Both the position numbers and the translations under genes were made by a program. From Desarmillaria ectypa (Eukaryota > Basidiomycota > Agaricomycetes > Agaricales > Physalacriaceae): 64,000 nt of DNA. Positions 45,672 to 56,888 of this stretch are shown piece by piece. The stretch spans positions 3,348,001 to 3,412,000 of the forward strand of contig JAUDYN010000004.1 in assembly GCA_030407005.1 (NCBI GenBank), in the 5' to 3' direction. The notes beneath the pieces are model-generated. The model saw only the letters and a list, made by a program, of their open reading frames with translations. It made no database searches and was not told the DNA's origin. The stretch's first letter is position 1. The number at the start of each line of letters is the position of its first letter.

Positions 45672-46449
45672 GATGAGCGGGGCAAGAAAGACGGTGTCGT
45701 GAATTGAATGATTCTTTATATTCTAGTCCAGGGACCTGCAACGGATAAGTCCCTGGAACACATGAGTGTCGCGAAGAAGATATAGGTCCCGGAAACTCTT
45801 GAGGTTTGGTTACACCCCCATCCGGGGTATTGAGAAATGAAAACAGATCAAAGTACAGACCGCTTTGGGGAAACTTTATTCTATAGAAAGTTCTTTTGAG
45901 TAAAAGCTGAGATATAGCCACGCAAAATTCACCGTTCCTGTAGTCGCCACGCTGAAATTTCATCATGGGATAGTACGTGGCCGTTCCGTCTAATTTTTTT
46001 TTAAATTTCTGCCCTGAAAGAGCTGGGTAGCAGACTGATGTCAAAAGACAGACTATCCTGGTTCCAAGGACTCGAGCTCGGTGCGACTTCGGAATAAAGT
46101 CGCAATGTCGTGGAACCCAGCTTCAGCTATCTCAAGGTTTCTCCGAAAATAGTGATCAATTTTTGTTAGGTCGGCAATAGGTAAGTTCCACGATACCGGA
46201 CTCGGACCTAATAGCAATAGGACAAGCTGTAGCTAGTAGCAACAAGCAATCGGCTTGCGGATTCGATTATTTTACGGTCAATTGCAGGAGCAAACACGGT
46301 AGAAAGGTGGAAGTTGCAAACAAGGAATAGACGATAGCAAAAATGCAGCACGAATATGCGGATCTACTCAATCGGACCGGAACCGAGCCACCCCGGCTTT
46401 GAACTGGATCTTGTGAATCTTCGAAGTATGATTTATTAAGACCTATTGG

Positions 46450-46556
46450 AAGGCCCACATCAGGGGCAGAGCCTGTTATGCTTACTCACCGAAAGCATTA
46501 TGCTATAACGCTTGCAAGGCCCACATCAGGGGCAAAGCCTGCTATGTTTACTCCTC
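46450..46556. repeat. Direct repeat pair, 66-base period
   Basis: The 42-base unit starting AAGGCCCACATCAGGGGC and ending near TTTACTC occurs at about 46450-46491 and 46516-46557 with only a few differences. Upstream of the sugar porter gene. Confidence 0.7.
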
Positions 46557-46779
46557 TTGAAATTAGTTCTTCATGATAACATAAAACAAACTAACGTATA
46601 CTTGATTGAATCTTGTTGAGATAAACTTTACTGGATATAATTATTGAGGGAGAGTTGGGATCACAGCCAATGAGTGATCTGAATCTCAGTTTGTGCGAAG
46701 AAGTCATGATCAGTACTTCAAAAACTGGCAGTAATAAGAAGTGCTGCTCCAAAAATAACTCGGTCAGTGGCGGCTTCTG

Positions 46780-46941
46780 TTGCCACCAGCTTATATTTTC
46801 TCAGAATGGCTGGCACCCTTGTGATGATAATTCCTGCCAGCAACTCTAGGGGCACCCATCTCACCTAGGAGCTGATTGAAAGACTCGCTCGGTAGTGGCA
46901 CCAGCTCGCATTTTCTCTCAGAATCTCTGGCACCCAGTGAC
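46780..46941. repeat. Degenerate repeat pair (CACCAGCT...CTGGCACCC)
   Basis: The two units, about 46782-46819 and 46899-46938, share CACCAGCT, ATTTTCTC, AGAAT and CTGGCACCC at the same spacing. Each has its ends in opposite sense (CCAG...CTGG), so each could fold as a stem. Confidence 0.5.
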
Positions 46942-47244
46942 AGTGAACTGAATGGAAGTTCGGCCGAGCAACTCCGTAAAGGAGTGTGATGGTAACAGGG
47001 AGTCATATACAAACAATGACAGACAAAGCAGCAGCCACACCGCATTTCTGACTTTCAAGGGAGTTTATTTTGCATAGCCGCATTAAATTTGCCTGTTTAG
47101 AAATTATGGTGACTTTCGGGGCAGCACCGGCTTAAGGTTTCGGCAACACGATTCCTCGATAAGACCTACTACTAACGTAGCAGGAGTATTTGCTCCAAGT
47201 ACGTGCGCTGTACTAAAAGTAGCTTTGTTGGGGTACATTTTCAG

Positions 47245-50200
47245 CTACAGTCCCACCCAGCTAAAGGTGTTCTTCAATTCAATGCTTCTTTTCATCCTGA
47301 CATCTGCCGACGACGGTCCCACAAGCACAACAAACTCGCCTTTCTCAGCTATCCAACTCGATTTGCGATCGTCATAGTATCCCAATGCATCCCTATCAAG
47401 GGAAAAGGTTATAGTCTTTGTTTCTCCTGCTTTCAACATCTCCTTGACAAACCCCTTGAGCTCCTTTGCTGGACGAGGCAAAGAGCTTTCTGTATCAGAG
47501 ATATATATTTGCGCGACCTCCCGTCCGTCAATACTACTGGAGTTCGTGATCTTGAATTGTACGCTGAATTTTCCGTCGGGAGATATTTCTGAACAGCTCA
47601 TATCAGAATAGTCGAACTTTGAGTACGATAGGCCGAAGCCGAACGGAAAAAGAGGCGCGGTCTTCTTGATCTCATATCCTCGGTATCCAACAAAGATACC
47701 CTCATTGTACAAGACTTTCCCATGTTCTTGGCACTTGTTGCCAAACGAGGGATAGGATGGATTATCCTCAAGATGTTTGCTAGGAGATAATTCTGATCAG
47801 CAAGTTGACAGTCAATTTGAATGTGTGCTTACGGAAATGTAAGCGATAATTTGGCTGAAGGGTTGACCTTTCCAAACAGCACGTCAGCTAAGCCGTTGCC
47901 CAACTCATTGCCTCCATAGAAGGCCTATGCGCCGACACATCAACATATGACCATGCATAACTGAGGCTACGATATTCGTACCTGGAGCACAGTGTCGGCT
48001 TCGTTGATCCAGGGCATCTCTACAGGCGTCCCTGACTGATTCACGACGACAGTTCTCGGGTTAGCTCGTAGTACTTTGGACACCAAATCGTTCGTCAATC
48101 CAGGCAATCTAGACAGATATCTTAAGTCAAATTGAACAACGACACAATCGAAAGCATGCACATACTCCATGTGTTCTCGGTCAAAACCTTCGCTTTCCCA
48201 GCTTCAAACTGATTCAGTATCGACGCAACTGAAACTGAAAAATTACACACTCGTGATTAAGGCCGATCACAAGGATGGCAACTGTCCAGAGAAAGATACC
48301 GATGAATTATGTTAGAAACCCGACATGAAACGGACTGACCATCTGAAGCCTTGGCTAACGCCTCGGCTTCCTGAATAGCTTCTTGTCCTCTGACAACACG
48401 TATACCACCTAACCGGAAGCCGCCCCAACAAGGGAACGGAGGTCCCCTTGCAATGAACTCGACATTGCTCAGACGAACTTCAAGCTCATACTCCTGGCCA
48501 GCTTTCATTCCTTTAACAATGGCCCTAACTTCTGTCGATCCTGCACCAAGGAAGGACTCTGAATACTCCGTCTTGCTGCTCTGATCGATCACAATTTTCT
48601 TATCAATGAACATATTTCCGGTTCCAGAAACGGTCATGCCAAATTCCCAGTCGCCGGATTCGTCCGGAACAAAAGTCGTCGAGTACTAGAAAAGAGATGA
48701 GATGCTGCGGCAGGAAGCAACTTTCACATCCTTACGCGAGTCCAGCAGCTTGTGCTGACTTTCTCTGCATTCTAAAAAGGCAGTATACACATTAGACATT
48801 TGTAAGTATTGCAACTGATGACCTTACCACCCCATCGAGTAGGATACAATTGGAGACCGAAGTTTTTGTGTCCCATACGGGCTGCTTCAATGACGAACTC
48901 AGGTAGGCTTGCGGTGATATGAAGTCAGGTGAGGGAAGTTCATTCCAGAATTCTAAGAGAGCACCAGGTGTGCCATCCTGTTGTTTGATCGATGCATCCA
49001 ACAAAGGAAGGAATTTGTGGGATGTGGCGCCAACCGTATAATTGACCTGCGCGTTTACGGCTTTCGCTGCCTCGATGATACCCTGAAGGGGGCTGACAGT
49101 ATAAGTAGACAACAGCTGTGCTGAGCCGCCCCCAGAAGTCATGGCTTTTTTTGCGTTAGGGCCTATCACCGCGATGGATGTTGGAGCATTCAAAGGAAGG
49201 AGACCAGCCTTGTTCTTCAAGAGCACCACCGAATCGGCCGCGGCTCGTCGCAGAAGTTTGCGTAGTTCAGGTGTGTCAACGCCTTCTTCTGGGCCATTAA
49301 ATGGGATACCAGAATCCTGAGCCTTGCCCAAGAGTTCGAGGACCTGTAAATCGGTATGAGCGCTGACGGGACGGCCTTGTACAGAGAGGGAAAACCACCT
49401 TTCGGACCCGATCATCAATATCGTTGGTAACAAGTTTTCCTGCTTGAATCGCGCGAAGGACGGCTGGGCCGCGAACAACGCTTGGACCGCTATTCACCGG
49501 ACTAAGCAAGTAGAGGTAGGTCAGTAAAACGGAAACTCACGGCATCTCTAGATCGACCCCTGCCTTGATGCTTTCAGCGGTGCTGTAAACACCGGTCCAG
49601 TCGCTCATAATCAATCCTGTATTTGTAGTTCAGCATCAATAAAATATCGGCTGTTTTTGAATCCATACCCCTGTACCTCCATTCCTGAGTAGCAAGTGAA
49701 TATGTGTCATAACCTGCAGTGAACAATTGTGCACACCTTCCTCAGTATATCGTCCAGTAGACGTTTGTCTTCAGAAACATGAAGGCCGTTGATGCGATTG
49801 TATCTGCGTTTTGATAAGGAAAGAGTGTTTACGCTTAGAAATTGAGCGTACGATGACATCAAGGCCCACGGGTCAGACTTTCGAATCGCAATTTGGAAAG
49901 GCTTAAGATAGATTTCTCGTAGAGCTCGCTCGCTCACTTCACCTATCCCATTGTTCAGCGCGAGACTGGCGATTCAGTGGCGGCCTAACAACGTACTGCT
50001 CACAGAAAATCTCTCATGCTCTTGATCATTGGCGACATAGTGTTTAATTGTAGCACTAACGCCTTTCGATTGTAAACCGTTTATATATGCAGCAGCGATT
50101 TCCCCGTTCAAGACACCGTCTTCAGAAAATGACTCGAAACCCCTTCCACCAAGCGGTGAACGTTGGGTATTGACGGTTGGTCCAAGGAGTATATGACAGC

Positions 50201-50692
50201 CTGTAGGGTAAAACCGTTTCAAAGCCAGATCCTTCTGGTGTAGGGAACTCACTTTTGGCGCGACACTCGTCTCCAATGGCCTCGCCGATCTTGTACGCAA
50301 GCTCCAGATCGAAGGATGATCCGAGGCCGGTGGACGAGGGAAAGCAGCTCGATGGCACGCCGTTGAAGACTGATGATGATCCGTGAGATTTAATCAATCG
50401 ACGGAGAGCAATTACCGACACTGAGTACCACGAACACCATTGGGACCTTAGGAACAATATCGAAATTTCGGTCGGTCTTGATACAAGATACAAACATAGA
50501 GCACCTACCATCGCTCATCCTCATCGACGGAATGTTTGAACGTGGAATCGCTTCAGTATGCCACCATCCCTACAAGAAATCAATATTGAAGTCGACACAA
50601 TTGAATATATCACGACTTACCCATCCTGTCAGAAGCTTGATTTTGTCACTGAGGGTGAGTTTTGAGAGTGTTTCATCGACGTCGAAAGTCAT
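47245..50692 (-). CDS. GH3 beta-glucosidase with PA14 domain, probably intracellular
   Basis: Hydrolyses beta-linked glucose from cellobiose or similar. The start at 50692 is [20 protein letters not shown], with no signal peptide. GH3 N-domain motifs: [61 protein letters not shown], and the nucleophile in [20 protein letters not shown] (Asp codon 49600-49602). The second domain has [23 protein letters not shown]14 insert follows ([18 protein letters not shown]). The fibronectin-III-like C-terminus starts [18 protein letters not shown] and ends NTFSWVGL at 47245. The gene has many introns, and I saw no frame break. The order GH3-PA14-FnIII is that of intracellular/cell-bound fungal beta-glucosidases of the BGL1/KLBglI group. 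Confidence 0.92.
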
Positions 50693-50957
50693 GGCTATCG
50701 TGGGGTGTTTCAAGCCGACGTGAGATCTTTGTTCACGAACGACATTTCATCGGATAATCCTCGGATGAATGGCATGAGACGCGGTCAAGTGACGACGTCA
50801 TTACCAGAACCAAGGGTCCGACACGGAAAGCCTTGCTCGCACTTTTCGATGAACCTCAGGGAAACCCCAAGAATCGGGGAAAAGAAAGAAGTAATAACAT
50901 TTATTCTACATCCGCACCTCTACATTTGTCATGTCGGCGCCAGGTGAATCGTTGTTC

Positions 50958-52843
50958 CTACCGATCAACCTCTCCAAACACCAAATCCATAGTTCCGATG
51001 ATAGCTACGACGTCTGCTAACATGTGCTAGAAAGAAATCTTAGCGATGTCCACATAGCTCAGGAAACAACCCACATGTCGCATAATGAAATCACTCCCGG
51101 CCAAATGCGCGAAGCCCGGTGCTCTGATTGAGCAACGATAGGGACGGTTCGTACCATCCCTTGGAAAGGTCAATCAATCAGTACAATAGACCATTCAAAA
51201 AGACAAGAAAAACCACATACGAAACTAGGTATACGCCCATCTCTCCTTTGGGGGCCTCGATGGCACTGTATGTTTCACCAGGGGGCACAGTATATCCCTC
51301 GGAGAAGATCTAAGTGACACATCCCTCAGCTAAGTGGGAAATAGCAGAAAACATGTAGGATGACCTTGAAATGATGGATTAAGCTCTCCATACTCTCCTT
51401 CATGCTTGCTCTTGGAGGTGGCACGAGTTTGTGGTCGTCGACCTTGAATGCGCCAGGTGTGATTTTATTCAAGCACTATAGGAAAATATGAGTGAACGCC
51501 TTAGAGTCATAAACAAATGGATACTGGCCTGGTTGATGATACTTAAACTCTCCCGCATTTCTTGCACACGACAGAGATATCTATCGTAACAGTCGCCGTA
51601 CTGGCCCACTGGGATGTCAAATTCAACCTACAGCAGGCGGCTGTCAGTAGATAGCGCTTGTGATAGGAAGGACTTGCTGACCTCGTCATACTTGTCATAG
51701 GGTGATACTTTTCTGAGATCCCATTTCACGCCACTACCCCTCAACATGACACCACTAAAGCTGTAATTCAGAGCATCATCAGCGTTAACAACGCCGACTC
51801 CAATGGTACGCTCTTTCCAGATGCGGTTGCCAGTAAGAACCTGACAAAGGTGAAAAAAATGATACAAACATAATTCATATTCTCACCTCTTCCACCTCAT
51901 CTACCCTTGATCCAAACTGGGTCGCCCAATTGAAGATGTCATCCAATAGTCCGTGGGGGAGATCAAAAGCTACGCCGCCTGGTCGGACGTAGGCACTATG
52001 AAGACGTGCGCCAGAAACCCGCTCATAGAACTTATAAGCCGACATTAGTGTTTGTGTATTGAGAAAGCTGAGGCATTGAGCCTTACTTCCATAAGTTTCT
52101 CTCGCTCCTCGAAACCCCAAAGGAAAGGCGTTAGGGCACCAACGTCCATAGCGTGCGTGAGAACAGCCATGAGATCTATCACGAAGATAAGCATAACGCA
52201 ACACACTTTCATCTAGAAACATACGGTTTAAAATTCTGGTGATCTCTCCAAATAATGTGCGTATCCATTTGGCACGATCTGGCACTTCGATATTCAGCAG
52301 TTTCTCAACAGCCAACGAGTAACATAGCTCGTTTGTCACTGGTAGCGATGTCAACTTCTGTATGATAGAACGACAAGACAGACCCACTCATGGAGACATA
52401 GTCCAGCCGGTCGAAATAGGGCAGCGCTTGGATATATGTCTTGTATTCAATCAGCTTCTCTGTCCCTCGATGCAAAAGACCAATATGTGGGTCTGCACGG
52501 AGAACCTCCTCGCCGTTGAGCTCAAGAATCATTCGCAACACGCCATGAGCTGCAGGGTGCTGGGGCCTATTCCGCCGGTCAACGTTCGTTTCCATGAGTG
52601 CCAGGATATGGCTCACCCAAAATTAACGGTGAAATGCCTCATATTGGTCGCCGACCTGGTATCCGCCTCTGCAAGAATTTCCGAGGCATGCATGCCCTGA
52701 AGGTCCTCCACGGTGTGATAATCAAAGGCAGTTTTGGTTTCTGCGGCTTCTGTGGCTGTGGCACGACGAGGGTGTGATGAAGAAATGCATCTGGCGAATG
52801 AGGGCGCGAAGGCCCGAGAACGGGCAGCTAGACGGCTCAGCAT
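50958..52843 (-). CDS. NDUFS2: NADH:ubiquinone oxidoreductase 49-kDa subunit (NDUFS2)
   Basis: Core complex I subunit next to the quinone site in the mitochondrial matrix arm. Presequence [20 protein letters not shown]. After an intron at HFTVNFG come [52 protein letters not shown], the helix [54 protein letters not shown] and the C-terminal [17 protein letters not shown] with TAG at 50958-50960. Around nine introns; all checked junctions keep frame. Divergent from the MRH-domain gene with 166 bases between starts. Confidence 0.95.
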
Positions 52844-53009
52844 CGTCGTTTTGACGTCGACGACGACCAGTGAAGTTTCGGAAGGACGCGGTGTCCTTTG
52901 GAAATAATCTGATTGGCCGCCGATAATTTCATCTCCGCCCAGCTAAGTATTTAGTCTCCGATTGAAGTTGCGTCCCTGCATCGCTTACATTCATTATTGT
53001 CATTGCTCG

Positions 53010-54361
53010 ATGAAGGCGCCTCTTCTTCTCACTCTCCTATCGTTGTCGTATTCGATATCAGTGGCTGCAGTAGACGAAAAACCGTGTACTATTCATGCCT
53101 CCAATGGGGACTACTTTGATTTGAACCCGCTCAAGGCCAGGTAAACAAACACTGAACGATATTCCTCCGTTCACTGGTATTGACTGCACCGCAGCAAGGA
53201 CTACACATTCTCCTCTCCGGGTGGTAAGGAATTTAGGGTCAATGTGTGCAGATCAGTCGCGTCAGAGACCTGGGGCCTTGATGACCCCAATGTTGGCGGG
53301 GTTGTTAGGCGGGACCACGGAGATTTCTCGCTTGGGTGCGTGTGGGTTTCTGCGTAGCTGCCGTCACTGAACGCGTCACAGAAAGACAAACACCACTTTG
53401 GATCTTTCACCCGACAATACTGTCCGAATAGCACTGACTTCTGGTTCGCGATGTAATTCCCAGAATACGGCCAACACCGTCATCGAATTCATCTGCGATA
53501 CTGCTGTTTTCGGCGCTGGAACGCCCAGACTGCTGGCACAGTTGCCTCAAGGAGATGATGAAGCCTGTGCATTCTTTGTGGAATGGCGGACACATGTATG
53601 CCCCACTAGTTTCTCAACCTCGTGATCTTGCGCTGAAGCGTAACTCGCAGTTTGCTTGTCCTGCCGGCGAACGCTCTGGACCTTGGGGATTTTTCGCTTC
53701 CCTTATCGTCATTGTTCTCATCCTTCTCATGCTTTACCTTACCCTCGGAACTCTTCACAATCGATACGTTCTACGCCTACGTGGATTCGACCAGATTCCA
53801 CAGTTTAACATTGAGTCGTTGCGGTACCATTTCAAGGAGGGCGTAGATTTGTTTAAAGACTGGATGGCAGGGATGTACGAAGGTGGTCAAGGTGCAGGTT
53901 GGACACGCTCCAGTCAAGGTGGTGGATTTGGTGGAAGAACCAACCCTGTAAGCCATCAGAGTGGTGTGGATGCAGGAGATTTCGAAAGGGGATTTGTCAG
54001 GCCGCCTCGTAACGGAATCGCAGGGAGAACAAACCCTATATCACATCAGTCCCAGGTCCAAAATCCACAACCTCAACCTCAACCGGATCTGCAGCCGCAG
54101 CCGCAGCATCCGAAGAAGAAAGAAGAAGAGACCGTTGAGGAGAGGGCTCCGTTTATGTTGGGTGATGACGATGAGGACGAGGCAACAAAAGCACTGCCGC
54201 ATCAGAGTCCGGCCCAACCAATATTGTCTACGCAAACCGTCACTTCGACACCATCGTCATCGTCGACGACTACTTCAGCTCAACCTCCAGAGTCAGCCAA
54301 GAATGACGCAGCGGCTTTCAGAGGTCGAGATTTAGGCAGTGAAGGGGTTACTCGTCTGTGA
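53010..54361 (+). CDS. MRH-domain (mannose-6-phosphate-receptor-like) type I membrane protein
   Basis: Likely sorting receptor or autophagy protein of the Golgi/endosome system (ATG27/MRL1-type). The ATG at 53010 gives the signal peptide MKAPLLLTLLSLSYSISVAA. The luminal MRH-like domain has paired cysteines: KPCTIHASNGDYFDLNPLKA, KEFRVNVCRSVASE, DNTVRIALTSGSRC, NTVIEFICD and ACAFFVEWRTHVACP. A membrane segment follows (FFASLIVIVLILLMLYLTLG), then HNRYVLRLRGFDQIPQFNIE, the cytosolic stretch conserved in this family. The tail contains two near-repeats GRTNPVSHQSGV and GRTNPISHQSQV, a Gln/Pro run and acidic clusters (GDDDEDEATK) that may bind adaptors. Four or five introns. The choice between ATG27 and MRL1 is open. 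Confidence 0.8.
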
Positions 54362-54588
54362 ATGTTTTACTCGTGCTTTTTTGTGTATTGATACGTGTTT
54401 ATGCCGCTACGGTGTTCAATACGTTGGATAAGGATCTAACAACAATCAGTAACCCAGTGTGCGAACGAAAGATTCGACTGTGTGCCCAAATACTCAAGAG
54501 TTTCATCCAATTGTAGCTTCAAGTCTAAATTATCATCCAAATTTGATTCCGCAATTTATTGCAAATTGTCTCATCAACATTCTCTCCC

Positions 54589-56504
54589 ATGACTACCTAT
54601 ATAGGTAAAGGAAGATCTTTGACGAACTTCGTCCTTGAATTAGGCCTGACCTTGATACTTGTCTCCATGAACGCCGACGTACTCCTAGCGAAATTCGACC
54701 TCGAGCAGTTCCAGTGGAAATGTTTTCATACTGATGATGGTGCAGAAGCTTGTAATCGCCTTCTCGCTGGTGGCGAGCGCACACATGATATCATGAATCG
54801 TCATGTTCAGGGAGACCAGACCCTGTTCTTCGCTGTCTACGTGGACCTCGAATCTGCATTCTCACGGGCAAAAATCATTGATACCTGCCGCAACACCTGG
54901 AAATGGCTTCGATACCATGTACCGATCATTGCATGCACTATTTCGGTCGATGACAATGACGACGGCCATCTGGAATACCACTCCCCGACGCCGAGTGGCG
55001 TGGATGAATGGGTAGCACGCACATTTGTCGTTCATGATCAACAAGTCTTAGACCTAAATGAACTCCGGACGCAGGTAGGCCAGACGAGGATACCATCTGC
55101 TGCTGGGGACCAAACATGGCTACACTCCGTCGTTCACGCGTCAAACGCAGACGGTGCCATTACTCGCGTGGGATTTCTTTTACAGAGTCATCATGCTCCA
55201 TTTGATGGCCCAGGAATCAAGCTTGTATTCAGTCGCTACCTGACTCAGGTCGCACGCTCATTGAGTTCTTCCACGCCCTGTGACATCGTATGGGGTAGTG
55301 AGGTTCATAACCTCAGTCCCTGTGTTTACAACATCCTGTCAGCGCTTGAGCCTCGTCCTATACCCCCTCATTCTGGTGAACAACCCTCGTTTGACAAACC
55401 CTATTACCAATCTATGCAAATCATCTACAGTGGCGTCTTGAAAGCATCCCAGGTAAGTTCTAGCAGTGGATTTTATTGTCCAACAATTATCATTTAAGGG
55501 CAGAATGCCTATGGATTCCGGCCGCGTACTAGAGACACTCGCTGGCCTTTCTGCCAACGAGACGAAATCATCTTCTCGAACCGAGAATCAGACTTAATAC
55601 TCAAACGGCTCAAAGACACATTACCGTCCCAACGATCATACACTGTCACACATCTAGGTTGGTTGATTGGCTTCTAATTCGGACATTGTATGTCTGACAT
55701 CCGACTTTAGCTCACGCAGCACTAGCCATGGTTGTCATGTCTGACAACTCCCCGGAAAAGAATGATTTAGAATCTTTCTTAAACAACTACAGCCTTGTGA
55801 ACTGTCGGAGTTGTTTGAAGGAGCCTTATTCTCAACCAACGCATGAGGGATACCTTGGGTATGCCATCGGCATAACAGTGATGCGAATACCGGTATCAAT
55901 ATTCTGTTCTTCGTCAGGAGAGTTGTTGCCGCTGAACAGGGATCTTCTCTTCAAAGCAATGGGCCATATCTGTGCCTTCTATGACAATCAAAGGGCCATT
56001 CCTGCTCCTTTAAGCTGCATGGCGCAGCTCGGACAGATCATGTCTGTGTCTATGAAAGACGCAGCTGTAGCCAATTTGTGGGCCGGTATATTATTATTGC
56101 TCGTGATGTCGGCTCATTGCATATATTATTAGACTAACACCTAACCAATGCTACATGCTATCGAGTGATGGTGTAGGGGAAAGATACCTCCAACCAACAT
56201 ATGCTGATCATAGCGGTAAAACTGTCTTGACCGTTCCAAAGTTTTTCTCCTCACTAAACAGAAATGATCCCGGACCGTAGGCGTTTTCTCTGGGATTGAT
56301 GATAGTTTGTCTGAACACCGGTGTAGGTTCTTTCGCATTTCATCCTGGAAAGGCGTTATCGAGCTGAGCGCTGACTTCAATTCTAACATTCTTTCCAAAG
56401 AAGAAGTCCGACATCATCTGACAAAATGGAAAGAGTTTATGTTACTCATTACGTGGGACGCCGAAGGTGACTATGCGGCATCGGCGCCTATAGATACCCC
56501 TTAA
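54589..56504 (+). CDS. HHxxxDG acyltransferase-like protein
   Basis: Chloramphenicol-acetyltransferase/condensation-domain-like fold, probably a small-molecule acyltransferase. The motif QSHHAPFDGPG (about 55180-55215) is the HHxxxDG active site. Other landmarks: FAVYVDLESAFSRAKIIDTC, YHVPIIACTIS, DQTWLHSVVHASNADGAITR, AHAALAMVVMSDNSP and a C-terminal strand ISSWKGVIELSADFNSNILS. Two introns near the end (GTATAT...GTGTAG and GTAAAA...CCGTAG) restore an open frame across an apparent stop, giving NLWAGERYLQPTYADHSG then VFSGIDDS. Stop TAA at 56502-56504. I chose the ATG at 54589; the one at 54667 is an alternative. Substrate unknown. Confidence 0.75.
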
Positions 56505-56888
56505 GGTATAGTTGTGGGAGAGGGGGGTACTTCTGCATCGCAGGTTATCATTAATAACGGCCAGGGCTCGCCAGAGACCGTCCTTACCACGTACACCAGC
56601 GTGCAGGTAGAAAACCGGGTAGCAAAAGACGGGTTTTTCTCCATTCCGATGTCCACAGCACTATAATATATACTACACGCAATGCGAACGAAACTCGATG
56701 TCAACAACAAAATGAAACGCGACTATGCAGTGCTTTCACCTTCGAAATGTCTTCTCGTTTGATTCAAACATGCTCCGACTTGCTGGTACGGGTCTGCACC
56801 ACCAGTCGGGGGCGCGAACACACGAGAAGCGTGATGCCCTATTTCATCTTTCGTATATAAACGAGTGAGGATAGTCACTCAACATTCA
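56505..56888. other. Intergenic; promoter of the FAD oxidase pseudogene
   Basis: About 380 bases. The last 40 contain a TATA (TCGTATATAAAC, 56851-56862) and the sequence AGTGAGGATAGTCACT shared with the 20.4 kb copy. No gene seen. Confidence 0.5.

Larger units (their letters stand above)
45672..47244. other. Intergenic with short repeats
   Basis: About 1.57 kb between the sugar porter start and the GH3 stop. No coding signal. It carries a 66-base-spaced direct repeat and a degenerate repeat pair, listed separately. Confidence 0.55.

Noticed and set aside
56101..56290. Apparent stop codons near the end of the acyltransferase gene, suggesting a pseudogene
   Set aside because: Two ordinary GT-AG introns remove them and restore a continuous, family-like C-terminus.
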